Assembly: GCA_949752795.1 (NCBI GenBank)
Contig: OX457057.1
Location: 159,193,980-159,257,979 of the forward strand
From: Hyperoodon ampullatus
Taxonomy: Eukaryota > Chordata > Mammalia > Artiodactyla > Ziphiidae
Direction of reading: 5' to 3'
DNA length: 64,000 nt
Numbering within the stretch: position 1 is the first letter of the stretch; each line of letters starts with the position of its first letter. The notes beneath the pieces were generated by a model. It saw only the letters and a program-made list of their open reading frames with translations, did no database searches and was not told where the DNA came from. The position numbers and the translations under genes were made by a program. Positions 10,613-21,555 of this stretch are shown here, piece by piece.

Positions 10613-10614
10613 TT

Positions 10615-10720
10615 ATTAAAATAAGTGCATTACAACATATGTTAAATATATTATATATCAGAATATAGTATTTTATGTTATATTATTATATATTATATAT
10701 CAAAACATATATTAAAATTC
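10615..10720. repeat. AT-rich palindromic tract
   Basis: Repeated TATTATATATTATATATC-type words and near-palindromes such as TATATTATATATCA recur. It may have grown from the A/T-rich SINE tail. Confidence 0.7.
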
Positions 10721-10769
10721 TTTGTATAGTGTAAGCACTAAATAAATGTCACTGTTATTCTACCTGTTA

Positions 10770-10875
10770 TAATTGCTCATCCATACTAGACTCTAAGTGG
10801 CTTGAGGGCAATGATTTATTTTATATCTAGTATACTGCCTGGCATCTGGGAGGTGTTCAGTAGATATTTGGGTTT
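10770..10875 (+). repeat. L2 3' terminus
   Basis: ACTAGACTCTAAGTGGCTTGAG, GGGCAATGATTTATTTTATA, CTGCCTGGCATCTGGGAGG and TGTTCAGTAGATATTTGG follow the order of the L2 3' end. Confidence 0.7.
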
Positions 10876-11685
10876 TATATCCTCCTGTTTTCAATGTTGG
10901 CTTTGCCACTTCAGGTTCTCAATTCAATATATATTTTTTCTTTTTAAAAATTGAGTAAGATGAGAAGAAAAGGGGGAGGGGATATTTGCATTTACTTATA
11001 GAGATTTCTTAACCCTGGGCTGTGGTCCAGCCCCCAAAGGACTGCAGGGAGATGTTATTTCTGTAGATAAGAGAGCTTTGGCGCCTACCCTAGTCTTTCC
11101 CACTGGTCCACCTCCTTCCCTGCAGAGATCCCTTCCTACTCATACTGCCTTCTCTGTCCGTTCCTGGCGCTTTGAAGATTTTCAAAGAATGTGGTGGTAG
11201 TGGTGGTGTATGGGGAGAAGGGGAGTTTGTAGGTAGCTTGGGGGGGAAGTCCAACTTTCTGAGGCAGTCCCAAGAGAGATTAAAAAAGATGAGGTTGTAC
11301 ACTTTCCCGAAGGGCCTGGAGGCTTGGAGAGCATTATCTGAACCTGATCTTGTAAGGCAGAGGGGCAATCATTCTTTTCCATGTTTTTGTTGAGCATTTA
11401 GAAGTCCTAAAAATAGAGAGTTCATTCATCAGATAAGGACTCAGGGTGGGTGGGGAGCTGCACTAGATGAAGTAATCATTGTAACCAAATTTTCAAAACC
11501 AATATAGGACAAACTATGGCACAAAAGAATTGTTTAAATTCTGATTTGTGATTTTATTTATGTAAAGATCATGAGAAGATATAAAATAATGAAATTGCCT
11601 TGAATGAATGGTCTTTATTAAGGACCATAATTACACAAAAGAAAAAAGTACAGTCAAAAATATTTTAATGTTTGTAACATTTCAC
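10876..11685. other. No recognisable feature
   Basis: No repeat or exon was recognised. A GGT/GGGG-rich purine stretch lies at about 11190-11255. Overlapping short frames there are compositional. Confidence 0.5.
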
Positions 11686-11689
11686 AACA

Positions 11690-11985
11690 AAGAAGACTTA
11701 ATTCAAGTCTTTTGCTCACTTTTGCGTTGAGTTGTCTGTTTTCATTCTTACTGATTTCCAAGAGTTCTTTAAGAATTCTGGCTATGATTGCAAATATCTT
11801 TTCTCATTCAGTGGCTTGCTTTTTCATTCTTTTAATGGTGTCTTTTTATGAACAGAATATTTAAATTTTAAGGGAGTCTACATTATCAATCTTTTCCTTT
11901 ATGGATAGTCTTTTTTGTGTGATCTGTTTGAGAAGTCTTTGCCTGTCCCAAGGTCATGGCAATATTATATGTCTTCTTCTAGAAG
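11690..11985 (-). mobile_element. L1, inverted 5' segment (twin-priming type)
   Basis: The plus strand shows the reverse complement of the L1 ORF2 3' region: GTCTTTTGCTCACTTTTGCG, TTGCAAATATCTTTTCTCATTC, and CAATCTTTTCCTTTATGG. It ends against a sense L1 segment whose consensus position is the next part of ORF2 (see 11986-12831). It is treated as the 5'-inverted part of one insertion. Confidence 0.75.
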
Positions 11986-12098
11986 CTATATTAGAGAATG
12001 TTCAGATGGCTAACAAGCTTGTGAAAAGATGCTTGACATCATTATTCACCAGGGAAATACAAATGGAAACTGTAAAGAGGTACATCTATACCAGAATG

Positions 12099-12145
<47 letters not shown>

Positions 12146-12831
12146 GAAAAAGTACAATACCAAGTGTTAGAGAGGATGTGGAGCAACTGGAACGCTCATG
12201 CTCTACTGGTAGGTGGGTAAACTTACACAGTAAATTAGCACAATCACACTGGAAAACTTTTACTGAAGTTGAACATAAGCTTACCCTATGATTTAACAAT
12301 ATCACACCTAGGTTTGGACCCAACGGAAACTCAGACATACGTGCATCCAAACAGAAAAGTGCTCACAGCAGTTTTGTTCATCAAAGCCTCATATTGGAAA
12401 CGATCCACATGTCTGTCAATAGTACTGTAGAATGGACAAATGCATGTAGCATATATAGTCAATGGAACATTATACAGAAATGAAAAAAAAACCCAGCAAA
12501 CTATTATTGCATGCAAAAACATATATGATTCTCAGCCACATAATACTGAGCAAACATATCCAGACATAAAAGAGGACATATTGTATGATTGCATTTATAT
12601 GAAGCTCAGGAACAAGAAAACCTAATCTGTGGTGAAAGAAGTCAGGATACTGGTTATCTTTGGTGGGGGTGGGAGCAGGGGTTGATTAAAAGGGGCAGAG
12701 GGAGGCCTCTGGGTGTAGATAATATGCTCTTGCTTGATCTGTGTGGCAGCTTTAAGGTTGTATATGTTTGTAAAAATTGATCCAGTGTCACTCAAAGATG
12801 TGGGCATTTTACTTCAATATAAAAAGTTAAG
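11986..12831 (+). mobile_element. L1, sense 3' segment
   Basis: Sense L1 ORF2 end and 3' UTR: CAGATGGCTAACAAGCTTGTG, AAGATGCTTGACATCATTATTC, GAGAGGATGTGGAGCAACTGG, TTAACAATATCACACCTAGG, ATACTGAGCAAACATATCCAG, and ACTTCAATATAAAAAGTTAA at the 3' end. It is a diverged L1M-type copy. A TA-repeat expansion lies inside it. Confidence 0.85.
12099..12143. repeat. (TG)n(TA)n microsatellite inside L1
   Basis: Three GT units are followed by about 19 TA units. It interrupts the L1 between an AATGG block and an ATGAAAAAGTACAATACC block. Confidence 0.95.
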
Positions 12832-13185
12832 GGACTTCCCTGGTGATGCAGTGGTTAAGAATCCGCCTGCCAATGCAGGGGACACGGGTTCGTGCCCTGG
12901 TCCGGGAAGATCCCACATGCCGCGGAGCAACTAAGCCCGTGCACCACAACTACTGAGCCTGTGCTCTAGAGCCTGCAAGCCACAACTACTGAGTCCGTGA
13001 GCCACAACTACTGAAGCCCGCACGCCTAGAGCCTGTGCTCCGCAACAAAGAGAAGCCACCACAATGAGAAGCTCACACACTGCAAAGAAGGGTAGCTCCC
13101 ACTCGCCGCAACTAGAGAGAAAGCCCGCGTGCAGCAACAAAGACCCAACACAGCCAAAATAATTAATTAATTAGTTAATTAATTT
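12832..13185 (+). mobile_element. Long-form CHR-2 SINE at an L1 3' end
   Basis: It starts GGACTTCCCTGGTGATGCAGTGG, has GGTTCGTGCCC, the ancestral CACAACTACTGAG body, and GACCCAACACAGCC before a TTAATTAA-rich tail. A perfect duplication, AAAAAGTTAAG, flanks it at 12821-12831 and 13186-13196. It landed in the A-rich end of the L1. Confidence 0.94.
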
Positions 13186-13196
13186 AAAAAGTTAAG

Positions 13197-13734
13197 AAAA
13201 AATGTTAGTTAATAAAATATTTGAGTTGTGATTTTTACCATTCATTGACAACAGAAGTTGAAAGAATATTACTTTGATTATATTTGTGTGTTGAAGAATA
13301 CAGGTTACTCAGTCGTAATACTTACTGATGGATTCATTCAGATATTGTTGGCAGGACTCTATGAGGGCTGGGATATTTAAATTTGATATAGCACCAGAAA
13401 ATACAAGGAGTAGAGGTGGAGGACATCTAACATCCCTCTGGAAGTAAGGTATAATGAATCGTCTGAGATCACATATAGTAATAATAATATTAGCCTTTGA
13501 TTATAAAAGCAAGAAGGTATAAAGACTTGTTTGAAGTATGTATAATAATAATAGCATTGTCCTTTGATTATAAAGGCTATACTATGGAGAATATTTTGAG
13601 TTTTTTTCAGAAGTGTTGACTGAATTGAAATTGACTTTGAAATTTTCTGCATAGAACATTCCAAATACTTGGTTCTTGCATTATACTTTTCAAAAAGTTT
13701 TCCATGTATTATGTGATCTGCTATTTGCATGTTC
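13197..13734. other. AT-rich, mostly unassigned
   Basis: The only structure is a short repeat: an AATAATA-rich block followed by CCTTTGATTATAAA occurs at about 13478-13507 and again at about 13540-13575. The 128-codon minus frame resembles nothing I recognise and looks compositional. Confidence 0.4.
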
Positions 13735-14215
13735 AGTGAATAAATGAATGAATAAATGAACAAAAGAGCACACCATTCACTTTTCTGTGACTAGTACTAG
13801 GATCATAGTAGTGAAAAGTCAGACCCGTTCTCTGCCCTGATGGGCGCCTAATCTTCTAGGAGGAGAGACTGACCTTAAGCAAGCATAGGCATGGAAGTGC
13901 TAGGAAAGGGACATATCGTCTGATCTAGGAGGTCTAACCTAGCCTCAGGGATTGCAAAGAGTTTTGTGAGGCACCTGACACATAACCTGAGATGAGTTTA
14001 AGCTTGCTAGATAAAGTGGGAAAATGGAGGTCGTTTGGGCAGAGGGTTAGCCTATTCCAAAGTTACAAGAATACAGAGCAGCGTGCTTTGGAAGAAAAAA
14101 AAGCCCAGTGGGTTGGAAAGGAGAATTTGAGGAGTTATCTGGGAGTCATTAGATGTGGAGGGCCCTGTTTGCCCTGTTTAAAATATGGGACTTAATCCTA
14201 GGGCAAGGTGAAGCC
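13735..14215 (-). repeat. L2 3' region
   Basis: Reverse-L2 order: TGAATAAATGAATGAATAAATG, CAGACCCGTTCTCTGCCCTG, TAATCTTCTAGGAGGAGAGAC, CATGGAAGTGCTAGGAAAGG, GGGCAGAGGGTTAGCC and CAGAGCAGCGTGCTTTGG. Confidence 0.65.
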
Positions 14216-14849
14216 ACTCCAGGTTTTAAGCAAACTTATATTTATAAATTTAATATTTATATTTTAGGAAAATCAGACTAGAAAAGGGACAACGCTCTCC
14301 TTTTGGTAGGTTCTGCGGATAAGAAGTACAGCTGGAACTAGATAGCAGCTCTCCAGGGGCCTGGTCTCTTACCACCCTCTATTCTCTGCTCTTTGTTGGT
14401 CTCAGACTAAAGTGAAAAAGGGACCTTGGGTTAGAAGTGAAGCTTAAGAGCACAGCTGGCCCCCTTTTCCTTCTTTACTTGTATCAATACCATGCCATAG
14501 CTGGAGAGAAAGGAGGGCTGACTTCTTGCGTGGACTCATGGCAGAACCCTTTACAGAGGAACCTATCCTTGTAGGTTCACACACAGCAAGACTTTTTAAC
14601 CCTTTTCATTGATTTTATCTAGAAATACTTTTGAGGTAAAAGCAAAAATCCCTCAAATAGTGTTTCCATAAAGCCCACTTGGAATTCTGTGAAAGGATAA
14701 ATGTCACCTAGGAGAGTTGTAAAAGTCACTTGGTCTATATCCAGAACACAGTGCCCAGGGTTAGTAAACTGGAAAGCAGAGGGATTTTTCAGGACAGACA
14801 ATTGTTTTTTGAGAGAAAAAAAAAAAAAGAGTTACAGAAATATCACTTC
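14216..14849. other. No recognisable feature
   Basis: No repeat or exon was recognised. It ends in a pure A-run at about 14817-14828. Confidence 0.45.
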
Positions 14850-15346
14850 TTGAAAGTCCACTCTATGCTCCTCGTCCTTACTTCTTCAGATCCATGGACA
14901 ACTGCACCCGCAGGAATTTGCTTTCTGTTCCTACTGCTCTATGGAAACTGCTCCTGTCCAACTCATCAATGACTACCTTTTTTTGCACACCCAGCAGCTT
15001 CTTTTTGGTGCTCATGCAAAACCAATGATCTGTCCTGAAAAATACCTCTGCTTTTCAAATCCTGTGCACTGAGTTCTGAAAACAGACAGATTGATTTTTA
15101 TAACTCTCTGTGGTGACACTTAGTGTTTCACAGGATCCCAAGTGGGGCTATGGGAACCCATTATTTGAGGAGTTTTCGCTCTTTGCATTTGCATTCTGTT
15201 GACCTTCCTCTTCTGTGCAGGAGAAAACTTTCACAGTTCTCTTCTCCATGGCTTTGGTGATGCTGCTCATTCCATGTTCTCCTTTTATTTTCCCATCTCT
15301 GACTGGTTTCTCTAGCTTCGCACTCCATTAAATGCTAGTACTCCCC

Positions 15347-15912
15347 AGGGTTCTAATTGTAATTTTTTTTCCTTTCATATTTGCTGAATAATGTCCTCTA
15401 CTTTCATACATCATTGACTGATGATTCTTAAATGTATATTTCTAGCTCCTACATCTTCAGGGTTCTAATTGTAATTTTTTCCTTTCATATTTGCTGAATA
15501 ATATCCTCTATTTCATACATCATTGACTGATGATTTTTTCTTTCTTTCGGGCTGTGTTGGGTCTTCATTGCTGTGCATGGGCTTTCTCTAGTTGTGGTGA
15601 GTGGGGCTACTCTTCAATGCGGTGCGAGGGTTTCTCATTGTGGTGGCTTCTCTTGTTGTGGAGCACGGGCTGTAGGTGTGCAGGCTTCAGTAGTTGTGGC
15701 ATGCGGGCGCAGTAGCTGTGGCTCGCGGGCTCTAGAGTGGAGGCTCAGTAGTTGTGGCGCACGGGCTTAGTTGCTCCATGGCATGTGGGATCTTCCCAGA
15801 CGACAGCTCGAACCCCTGTCCCTTGTATTGGCAGGTGGGTTCTTAACCACTGTGCCACCAAGAAGTCCTGACTGATGATTCTTAAACATATATTTATAGC
15901 CCCTACATCTTC
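15347..15912. repeat. 112-bp tandem duplication split by a SINE
   Basis: The unit starts AGGGTTCTAATTGTAATTTTT and runs through CATACATCATTGACTGATGATT to CTACATCTTC. Copy 1 is 15347-15458. Copy 2 starts at 15459, is broken at 15535 by a SINE, and resumes at about 15869. The copies differ by a few substitutions and 1-3 base indels, for example AATGTCC versus AATATCC. Confidence 0.9.
15536..15868 (-). mobile_element. Long-form CHR-2 SINE inside a tandem duplication
   Basis: Antisense, with TTCTTTCTTTCGGGCTGTG, GGCTTTCTCTAGTTGTGG, AGTAGTTGTGGC repeats, and TGTGCCACCAAGAAGTCC at the right. The target duplication GACTGATGATT is seen at 15525-15535 and 15869-15880. Several CpG-decay changes suggest moderate age. 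Confidence 0.92.
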
Positions 15913-16215
15913 TGGGCTCTCGACTTAGAGTGTCAGTGATCACCTACTGGATTTCTTCACCTGGATGAACTAAAATCGTGCCATCTTCCACAAGTTAACT
16001 ATGCCCAAGGATCACCCACATCCCAAGTAGAACTCCAGCATTTTCTGTTTCAGTTAATGGCATTAATATCTGTCTAGGTACCACTCCAGAATCCCAGGAT
16101 TTGTTCTTCAACTCCTTTCTCTACCTCACCTAAGACTCAATATGTCATGAATTCCTGTTACCACTACATCCAAGATCTTTCTTTCTGCCACACTTCTCCA
16201 ACACCCATGACTTGT

Positions 16216-16268
16216 TTTGTTTTGTTTTTAAACTTTTTATTTTATATTGGAGTATAGTTGATTAACAA
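16216..16268 (-). mobile_element. Very short 5'-truncated L1
   Basis: T-rich TTTTGTTTTGTTTTTAAAC, then TTTTATATTGGAGTATAGTTG, the reverse complement of a cetartiodactyl L1 3' end. The flanks CCATGACTTGT and TCATGTCTTGT make a plausible target duplication. Only about 50 bp were inserted. Confidence 0.7.
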
Positions 16269-16274
16269 CTCATG

Positions 16275-17055
16275 TCTTGTTCTTAACCCAGGATCTCTCT
16301 ATACTAGTGCATCCCTCCCTGTTGCTACCAATAATCACTTTTAAAGAGCACATCTAATGATCTCGCTCCCTTCTTTTAAGTCTATGAAGTCTCTGAAGGC
16401 TACCCATCTAGAATAAAGTGTTACCCCTGACTATGGTACATAGGGTCATCCACACTCTAGTGCCAGCTTATTTCCCATGGGTCACCCCCTCTATTGAACA
16501 TGCCCTTGGTGCCCTGCCTCTGCTTTTGTTTTTTTTTTTTTTTGCGGTACGCGGGCCTCTCACTGTTGTGGCCTCTCCCGTTGTGGAGCACAGGCTCTGG
16601 ATGCGCAGGCTCAGCGGCCATGGCTCACGGGCCCAGCCGCTCCGCGGCATGTGGGATCCTCCCGGACTGGGGCACGAACCCGTGTCCCCTGCATCGGCAG
16701 GTGGGCTCTCAACCACTGCGCCACCAGGGAAGCCCCTTGCTTCTGCTTTTGCCCTTGCTGCTCTCCTGTACCCTCACGACTTCACCCTTTCTTCACACCT
16801 AACAAACTCTTCTCCACTCTTCAAAGCTGTCACCTCCCTGTGACTTTTCCTGATGCTCCTCTTCAATATCCCAATAGATGAAATCATTTTCTTTGCTCCC
16901 TCGGTACTTTGTACATGCCTCTATTATAGCAGCTGTTGCATTGTTTCATAACTCTTTGCCTTATTGTTTCTCTCTTCCTCTCTCAGGGGTCTTTCCTTAT
17001 TCACCACTATAATCCCCAAGTGCCTGGCCTATAGTAAGCACTCAACAATGTATAT
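16275..17055 (+). repeat. L2 3' region, split by a SINE
   Basis: Sense L2: TCTAATGATCTCGCTCCCTTC, GAAGGCTACCCATCTAGAAT, then after the SINE CTTTTCCTGATGCTCCTCTTC, TCATAACTCTTTGCC, CCCCAAGTGCCTGGCCTATAG and TAAGCACTCAACAATGTA. Confidence 0.75.
16531..16735 (-). mobile_element. CHR-2 SINE, CD form, nested in L2
   Basis: An antisense copy close to consensus: TTTGCGGTACGCGGGCC, TGGATGCGCAGGCTCAGCGG, CGGACTGGGGCACGAACCCG and CACCAGGGAAGCCCC. The flanks CCTGCCTCTGCTTTTG and CTTGCTTCTGCTTTTG are a near-perfect target duplication. Confidence 0.95.
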
Positions 17056-17477
17056 GTTTTAATGCTTCTTCCCTTTTTTGTTTCTGACCTCTTTCCAGTA
17101 AACTGATTAAAGGTATAGACAAAGCCCAACACATATTTTCCCAGCTGAGCCAGTGCTAATGGACACAGAAGGCATGAGAAATAGTAATAAGAGTGAAAGA
17201 TCAAGGGCTAGGAGAACAAAGAACACATTGAGTCTTTTCAGTAGGGGTGACTGGGATTGCACCACCCCCAATGCTTGCTCAGAAAATAACAGTAATGCTT
17301 TATTGCCAGGTCCTGTCTTACACTTCCCAGCATGTAGGCCAGCTGGTGTTAACAGCAACATGGTGAATGAGCCAAATGGTGTGTATGTACGCTGGGGGGC
17401 ATTTTTGTGGTGATGGAGCGGAAGGTATTATCTCTAGGGAGGTGGGAAGCACGGCTGGAATTGGGCTACTCATCTTC
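17056..17477. other. No recognisable feature
   Basis: Nothing was identified. Two overlapping frames of 84-86 codons on opposite strands lack splice signals and family resemblance. Confidence 0.45.
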
Positions 17478-17770
17478 TAACGCATGGCTGACCAACTTTT
17501 TTGTTGTTTAGGCTTTGTGGGTCCTCTGCAAAAGCAGCTATAGAAGATACATAACAAATGATCGTGACTGTGTTCCTGAAAAACTTTACTCATGAACACT
17601 GTAATGTGACTTTCATATACCGTTCACGTGTTGTAAAATAGTCTTCTTCTTTTGATTTTTTTCCCAACCATTTAAACATGGAAAAACCATTCTTAGCTCT
17701 CAGACCACACAAAAGTAGGCATCAGGCAGGATGTGGTCCACAGGACACAGTTTACTACTACTGCTCTGGT
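17478..17770. mobile_element. hAT-Charlie-like DNA transposon relic
   Basis: GCTGACCAACTTTTTTGTTG and TTTAGGCTTTGTGGGTCCTC, then ATGATCGTGACTGTGTTCC and TGAAAAACTTTACTCATG. The far end, GATGTGGTCCACAGGACAC and AGTTTACTACTACTGCTC, is roughly an inverted match to the start. This matches a common mammalian hAT MITE; the subfamily was not assigned. Confidence 0.65.
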
Positions 17771-17869
17771 GCTTAGTCCACTACTACACTACCTGGAGTG
17801 GCTTTATTGGGAGCAAAGCCACATGGAGAGTGCTGACTTTATCATAGGACCATAGTAGCCTCACCAAGA

Positions 17870-18060
17870 GCTGGGCTCTGCGCTTCATCTGCTCTCTCAT
17901 TTACTTCTTACAAAAATCCCAGGAGGAAGGAACTAGGATCATCCCTACTTTACAGGGACTCAAACTGGTCACCCAGCCCATTAACTGTCAGAGTCAGGCT
18001 TTTGAAGGTCTGTCTGGTTCCGAGGTATGTGTTATGACCACTGCATCATACTGCCTCCTG
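17870..18060 (-). repeat. MIR SINE
   Basis: Reverse MIR: TTACTTCTTACAAAAATCCC, GGAAGGAACTAGGATCATCC, CCTACTTTACAGGGACTC, AACTGGTCACCCAGCCCATT, and ATGACCACTGCATCATACTGCC at the tRNA-like end. Confidence 0.75.
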
Positions 18061-19460
18061 TGGCAAAATGTCAGTGCTGTGGAAACCATATGTGAAGGCT
18101 TATGTTTTTCAAGAACACAGATATATTTTATCAAAAAGAGGTTGGGTTTCCGAAAGAAAAAATGGGGGACAAAGTTGACCGTGGGAAGATTGGCTCCGAA
18201 TCCCCCAAGACTTAATGACTTTTCTGAACTTGTTATCTAGTTCTTTCCCCCAGAAATTTGGAGGAATGCAGAAATCATCTCAGTCTCCACAGGGACCCTC
18301 CCCTCATTGCTTCCCACTACCCTCCACTAACCCCCTCTCCACACACACACGCACACACCCACACACACCATCTTAGGCGTGCATGTTAAACTACTGTCAA
18401 GCAATCTATTTGGCATTAGTATCTAAAGAACAGATGTCAACCTATTGCCACTGCTTCCAGTGGGCCCTGTCAGGTGAGTGCAAAGGTGGGCATCGCCCAG
18501 CAGTGCCTGCACTTTCCTGTCTTCTGCTTCCATAGTTTCTCTTCCTTGGACACCCACCCACTTGGAACCCAACACTGAGAGCAGTTCAAGGGTGGGCCGC
18601 ACTAACAGTGTAATGGGGGTGGTGTGGAGCTGGGTGCCCTCAGCTGCCCTCTCCACACTTCTGAAAAGTCTACTCCAAGCTTTTTCCCTCCTCCCCACCC
18701 AGCCCCACCCCCACCCCCCACTTCCTCCCTGAGCTCACAAGCTACTTCCCTCTGCAAGAACCGGGTGTGGCTGTCACCCTCACAGCAGGAGCTGCAAGCC
18801 CTGGAGAAACAAGCTCAGATTGTCAGGGGGTGATGGAATTAAGTTGGGGGTGGGGGTGGGAGCTAGAGTTTGGGTGAGGAAGATAAAAGGAACACAAAAG
18901 GGAATTTAAGACGTCTGACCATGAGTAGAGGGGGTTGGAGCCAGAGGAGGAGGTGGAGTGTGTCTGAGCTGATGTGAACCTTGCCTCCTGTCCCTGGTTT
19001 TCTCCCAGACCTTCTCTTCGCATCCTTAGAGGTCCTTGGAAATCTGCCAGCCCCTGAACAGGGCAGTTTCAATTCTGTGTTAGAAATCCCCTTCTTGGCT
19101 CCTTTGCCTCATTCCCCTCCTACTCTTGATCTCCTCCCTTTCCCATTTTGCTAATGAATCTTTTGGGAGCAAGCTCTTGGGGTGCGCTGGGGGTAGGGGC
19201 ACAGCTGTGGAGCCATTGGTGACCTCTTGGCTTACGTCTGAACTTGGTTCCTACAGACCTATGTGCCTGAACTACCTCTGTTGTGTGGTTTTCAACTCAC
19301 CATCTGCCCTTAAATAAGGGTAATGGCCTTTGCCGGATGCTGTGCTGGACAACAGGAAGGAGGGCTGGGCCGTGAGGTAGGAAGAGCTGAAGCCTTTGTA
19401 CTCAGGTCACTCAGCTTTCAGTGAGGCTTCTTGATGGGATCGGGTCAAGGCAAGACGATC
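18061..19460. other. Mostly unassigned, moderately GC-rich
   Basis: It contains an AC-rich tract (18341-18369), a C/T-rich tract (18688-18725) and a GGGGT-rich tract (18843-18863). No exon or repeat family was recognised. Short opposing frames at 18423-19072 are compositional. Confidence 0.45.
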
Positions 19461-19469
19461 TACATTAAA

Positions 19470-19840
19470 AACAAATTTAAAAATTCATCCCATCCACCAT
19501 TACTAGAGTCACATTTGTTCATAGTAAAAAAACTCGGACAGCACAGAAACATAAAGACAAATAGGAAGCAAAATCACCCATAATTCACAACCCTGGGAAA
19601 ATTTCTCCAGGCATTTTGATGTATTTCCTTCTACTCTTTGCTCAATGCATATATTTGTCTCTATCTCTACCTATAATATATGGTATCTACCATTTGAAAG
19701 TCTGCTTTTTTTTTTTTTCCTATTGGCTTTTTTTTTTTGAGTATTTCCCCATTAAAAATTCTTCTAAAGCAATGATTGACATTTAATGAAGAGATATTTG
19801 CCTTCCAAGACTAGACAATGTTCATATGTAGGAATTCCTT
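19470..19840. repeat. Ancient LINE 3' UTR-like sequence
   Basis: AAAATCACCCATAATTCACAAC, AAATTTCTCCAGGCATTTTGATG, TATTTCCTTCTACTCTTTGCTC and AAAGTCTGC plus T-runs resemble a widespread old mammalian LINE 3' UTR. The family is uncertain. Confidence 0.4.
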
Positions 19841-20890
19841 TTGAATTATTATTGATGACATTAACATCCCCACTCAACACTACACACACACACTTCTGCC
19901 TGAAAGCTTGTCAGGAAGTCAGGTGGATCAAATACTCCTCACTATGAGGGGCAGACTCTCCAGATGGGATTTGTAGGCTTGGGGTGGGGTGGAAGCCCGG
20001 GGGTGGGAGGTAAGCACACAGGGATTGTTTATAGCTGCTCATTTCCACTCTTGAAGGCCCCGTTCCTTAACCAGAGAACTTCATCTGGGATGGACTGTGC
20101 TGGGACCAGGGCTCAAAACTATGTGGGTGTATGTTTTGATGTTCAAGCAAGCAAAATGATTCAACATGAACTCTGTCCAAATAAAAATGGATCAGACAGG
20201 GAGTTTTATCTGTTTTCCTGGGAGTGCTGACATTCTCCACATCGTGGTTTACTTTCCTGCTTCCCTGGGCTGCCCTTAATCTGTCACACACTCCAGAACA
20301 GAAGCATCCTGTCTGTGGAGATGGTGGCCAGCACAGCCCTAAAGGCCACCAGCACAGCTTATGTGTCCAGTCCCCTAGGGCACAGTTCTGGTAATATTTT
20401 GGATTTGGTGGGGCGAGCAGAGGGTAGGAGAATGGGGGTATAGGTGGGAATTATGGCCAACAGCAGCTCTGAACCCATCTGCAAGAAACCTGACACAAGC
20501 AGCAAGTGAGAGTTCCCAAGGAATGGTTCTTAGGGCCAAGTTTCTCAGCTTGGAGGGTCAGCAGCTCATTTATGCAGCTTTCAACACCACTGGAGATTGG
20601 AAAGAAGCAAGAGGAAAAATGAGAGTAAAGGTGAAGGACTAGGAGCAGGGCTTGATCACCAAGAAGCCAACTATCATGCTCAGGTATCCAAGAACAAGGG
20701 AACCCAATATTTAATATTGCATAAAGAACATTCATGTATTGCCTGGAGGTTAGGGTAAGGTGGACAAGGGGAAGGTGATTAAGGCCTTAATTATTTCCAG
20801 TTATTAGGACCTCAACAAGTCCTAACGGACAGGAAGGAGATGGGAAAGGAGGAAAAAGAAAAAGTTGGAGGATAAAAGGAGAGAACGAAA
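19841..20890. other. No recognisable feature
   Basis: About 1 kb without recognisable repeats. It holds a short AC tract at 19884-19893 and a G-rich patch at 19979-20011. Confidence 0.45.
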
Positions 20891-20894
20891 AGCA

Positions 20895-21015
20895 AGGATA
20901 GAATCCATTTACAAATATGCATTAAGTGTTAATTATGTTGTAGGCTTTGTGCTAGAAACTAGGAACATAGAATTAAAATTTTCAAGCTGTGCCTTCAAGG
21001 GATAGCATACCACAG
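20895..21015 (-). repeat. L2 3' end fragment
   Basis: CATTTACAAATATGCATTAAG, TGTAGGCTTTGTGCTAGAAAC and GCTGTGCCTTCAAGGGATAGC follow reverse-L2 order. Confidence 0.55.
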
Positions 21016-21418
21016 AAAATGTGTTCCCTAAGCCCTGCCCTAGTGATTGCTTCTAGAGATCTTTGTTGTTTGGATGAGTCATATGGAGTCAGAGGCTGTG
21101 TACAGATTTCTGGGCTCCAGATATCATGCTGGTCGTGTTCACTGGGTTGGCTCCTGAACTAACATCCCTTTATGGCTGCCTGTTCTTCAGGAGGAAACCC
21201 AATCTCCATCTTTAGATGGATGTGTTCTAGAGCCATGGGGAGGGGCTGCAACTCTATAAGGAAGACCAAACAAATGTCAAATATCTTCATTTAAATAGAG
21301 TCTGGCATGTTCACCATTTATTTATTCATTTGTTCATTTGTTCATTTTTCAAACTTAGAGATCATACCTTATTGCTAAAGGTGAGGTTAAAAAGAATATA
21401 TCCAGCCATTTCTTTTCC
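21016..21418. other. Mostly unassigned
   Basis: Only a (TTCA/TTTG) repeat-like patch at about 21315-21348 stands out: TTTATTTATTCATTTGTTCA. Confidence 0.4.
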
Positions 21419-21430
21419 ACAGCACTTTAT

Positions 21431-21542
21431 TTTATTTTTGCCTCACAGCATGCAGGATCTTAGTTCCTTGACTAGGCATCGAACCGGTGCCCTCTGCAGT
21501 GGAAAGACAGAGTCTTAACCACTGGACCACCAGGGAAATCCC
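21431..21542 (-). mobile_element. Short CHR-1-like SINE
   Basis: Antisense: TTTTATTTTTGCCTCACAGC, GGATCTTAGTTCCTTGAC, GAACCGGTGCCC and CCACTGGACCACCAGGGAAAT. CACAGCACTTTA and TATAGCACTTTA flank it as the target duplication. Confidence 0.88.
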
Positions 21543-21555
21543 TCTATAGCACTTT

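Larger units (their letters stand above)
10120..10760 (+). repeat. MIR SINE split by a long CHR SINE
   Basis: The left part (10120-10265) reads CTGGCTTCTTCCTAACCATT, TGACCTTATGCAAGTTATTC and CTCATCTATAAAAGGGGGTG. The MIR 3' tail resumes at about 10722 with TAGTGTAAGCACTAAATAAATG after the SINE and an AT-rich segment. Confidence 0.7.
14850..16210 (+). repeat. L2 LINE, internal region
   Basis: Sense L2 blocks: CTATGGAAACTGCTCCTGTCC, ACTCATCAATGACTACC, CTCTCTGTGGTGACACTTAG, ATTTATAGCCCCTACATC and CACCTGGATGAACTAAAATC. The part at 15000-15210 is poorly matched. The L2 contains an internal 112-bp tandem duplication and a SINE. Confidence 0.65.
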
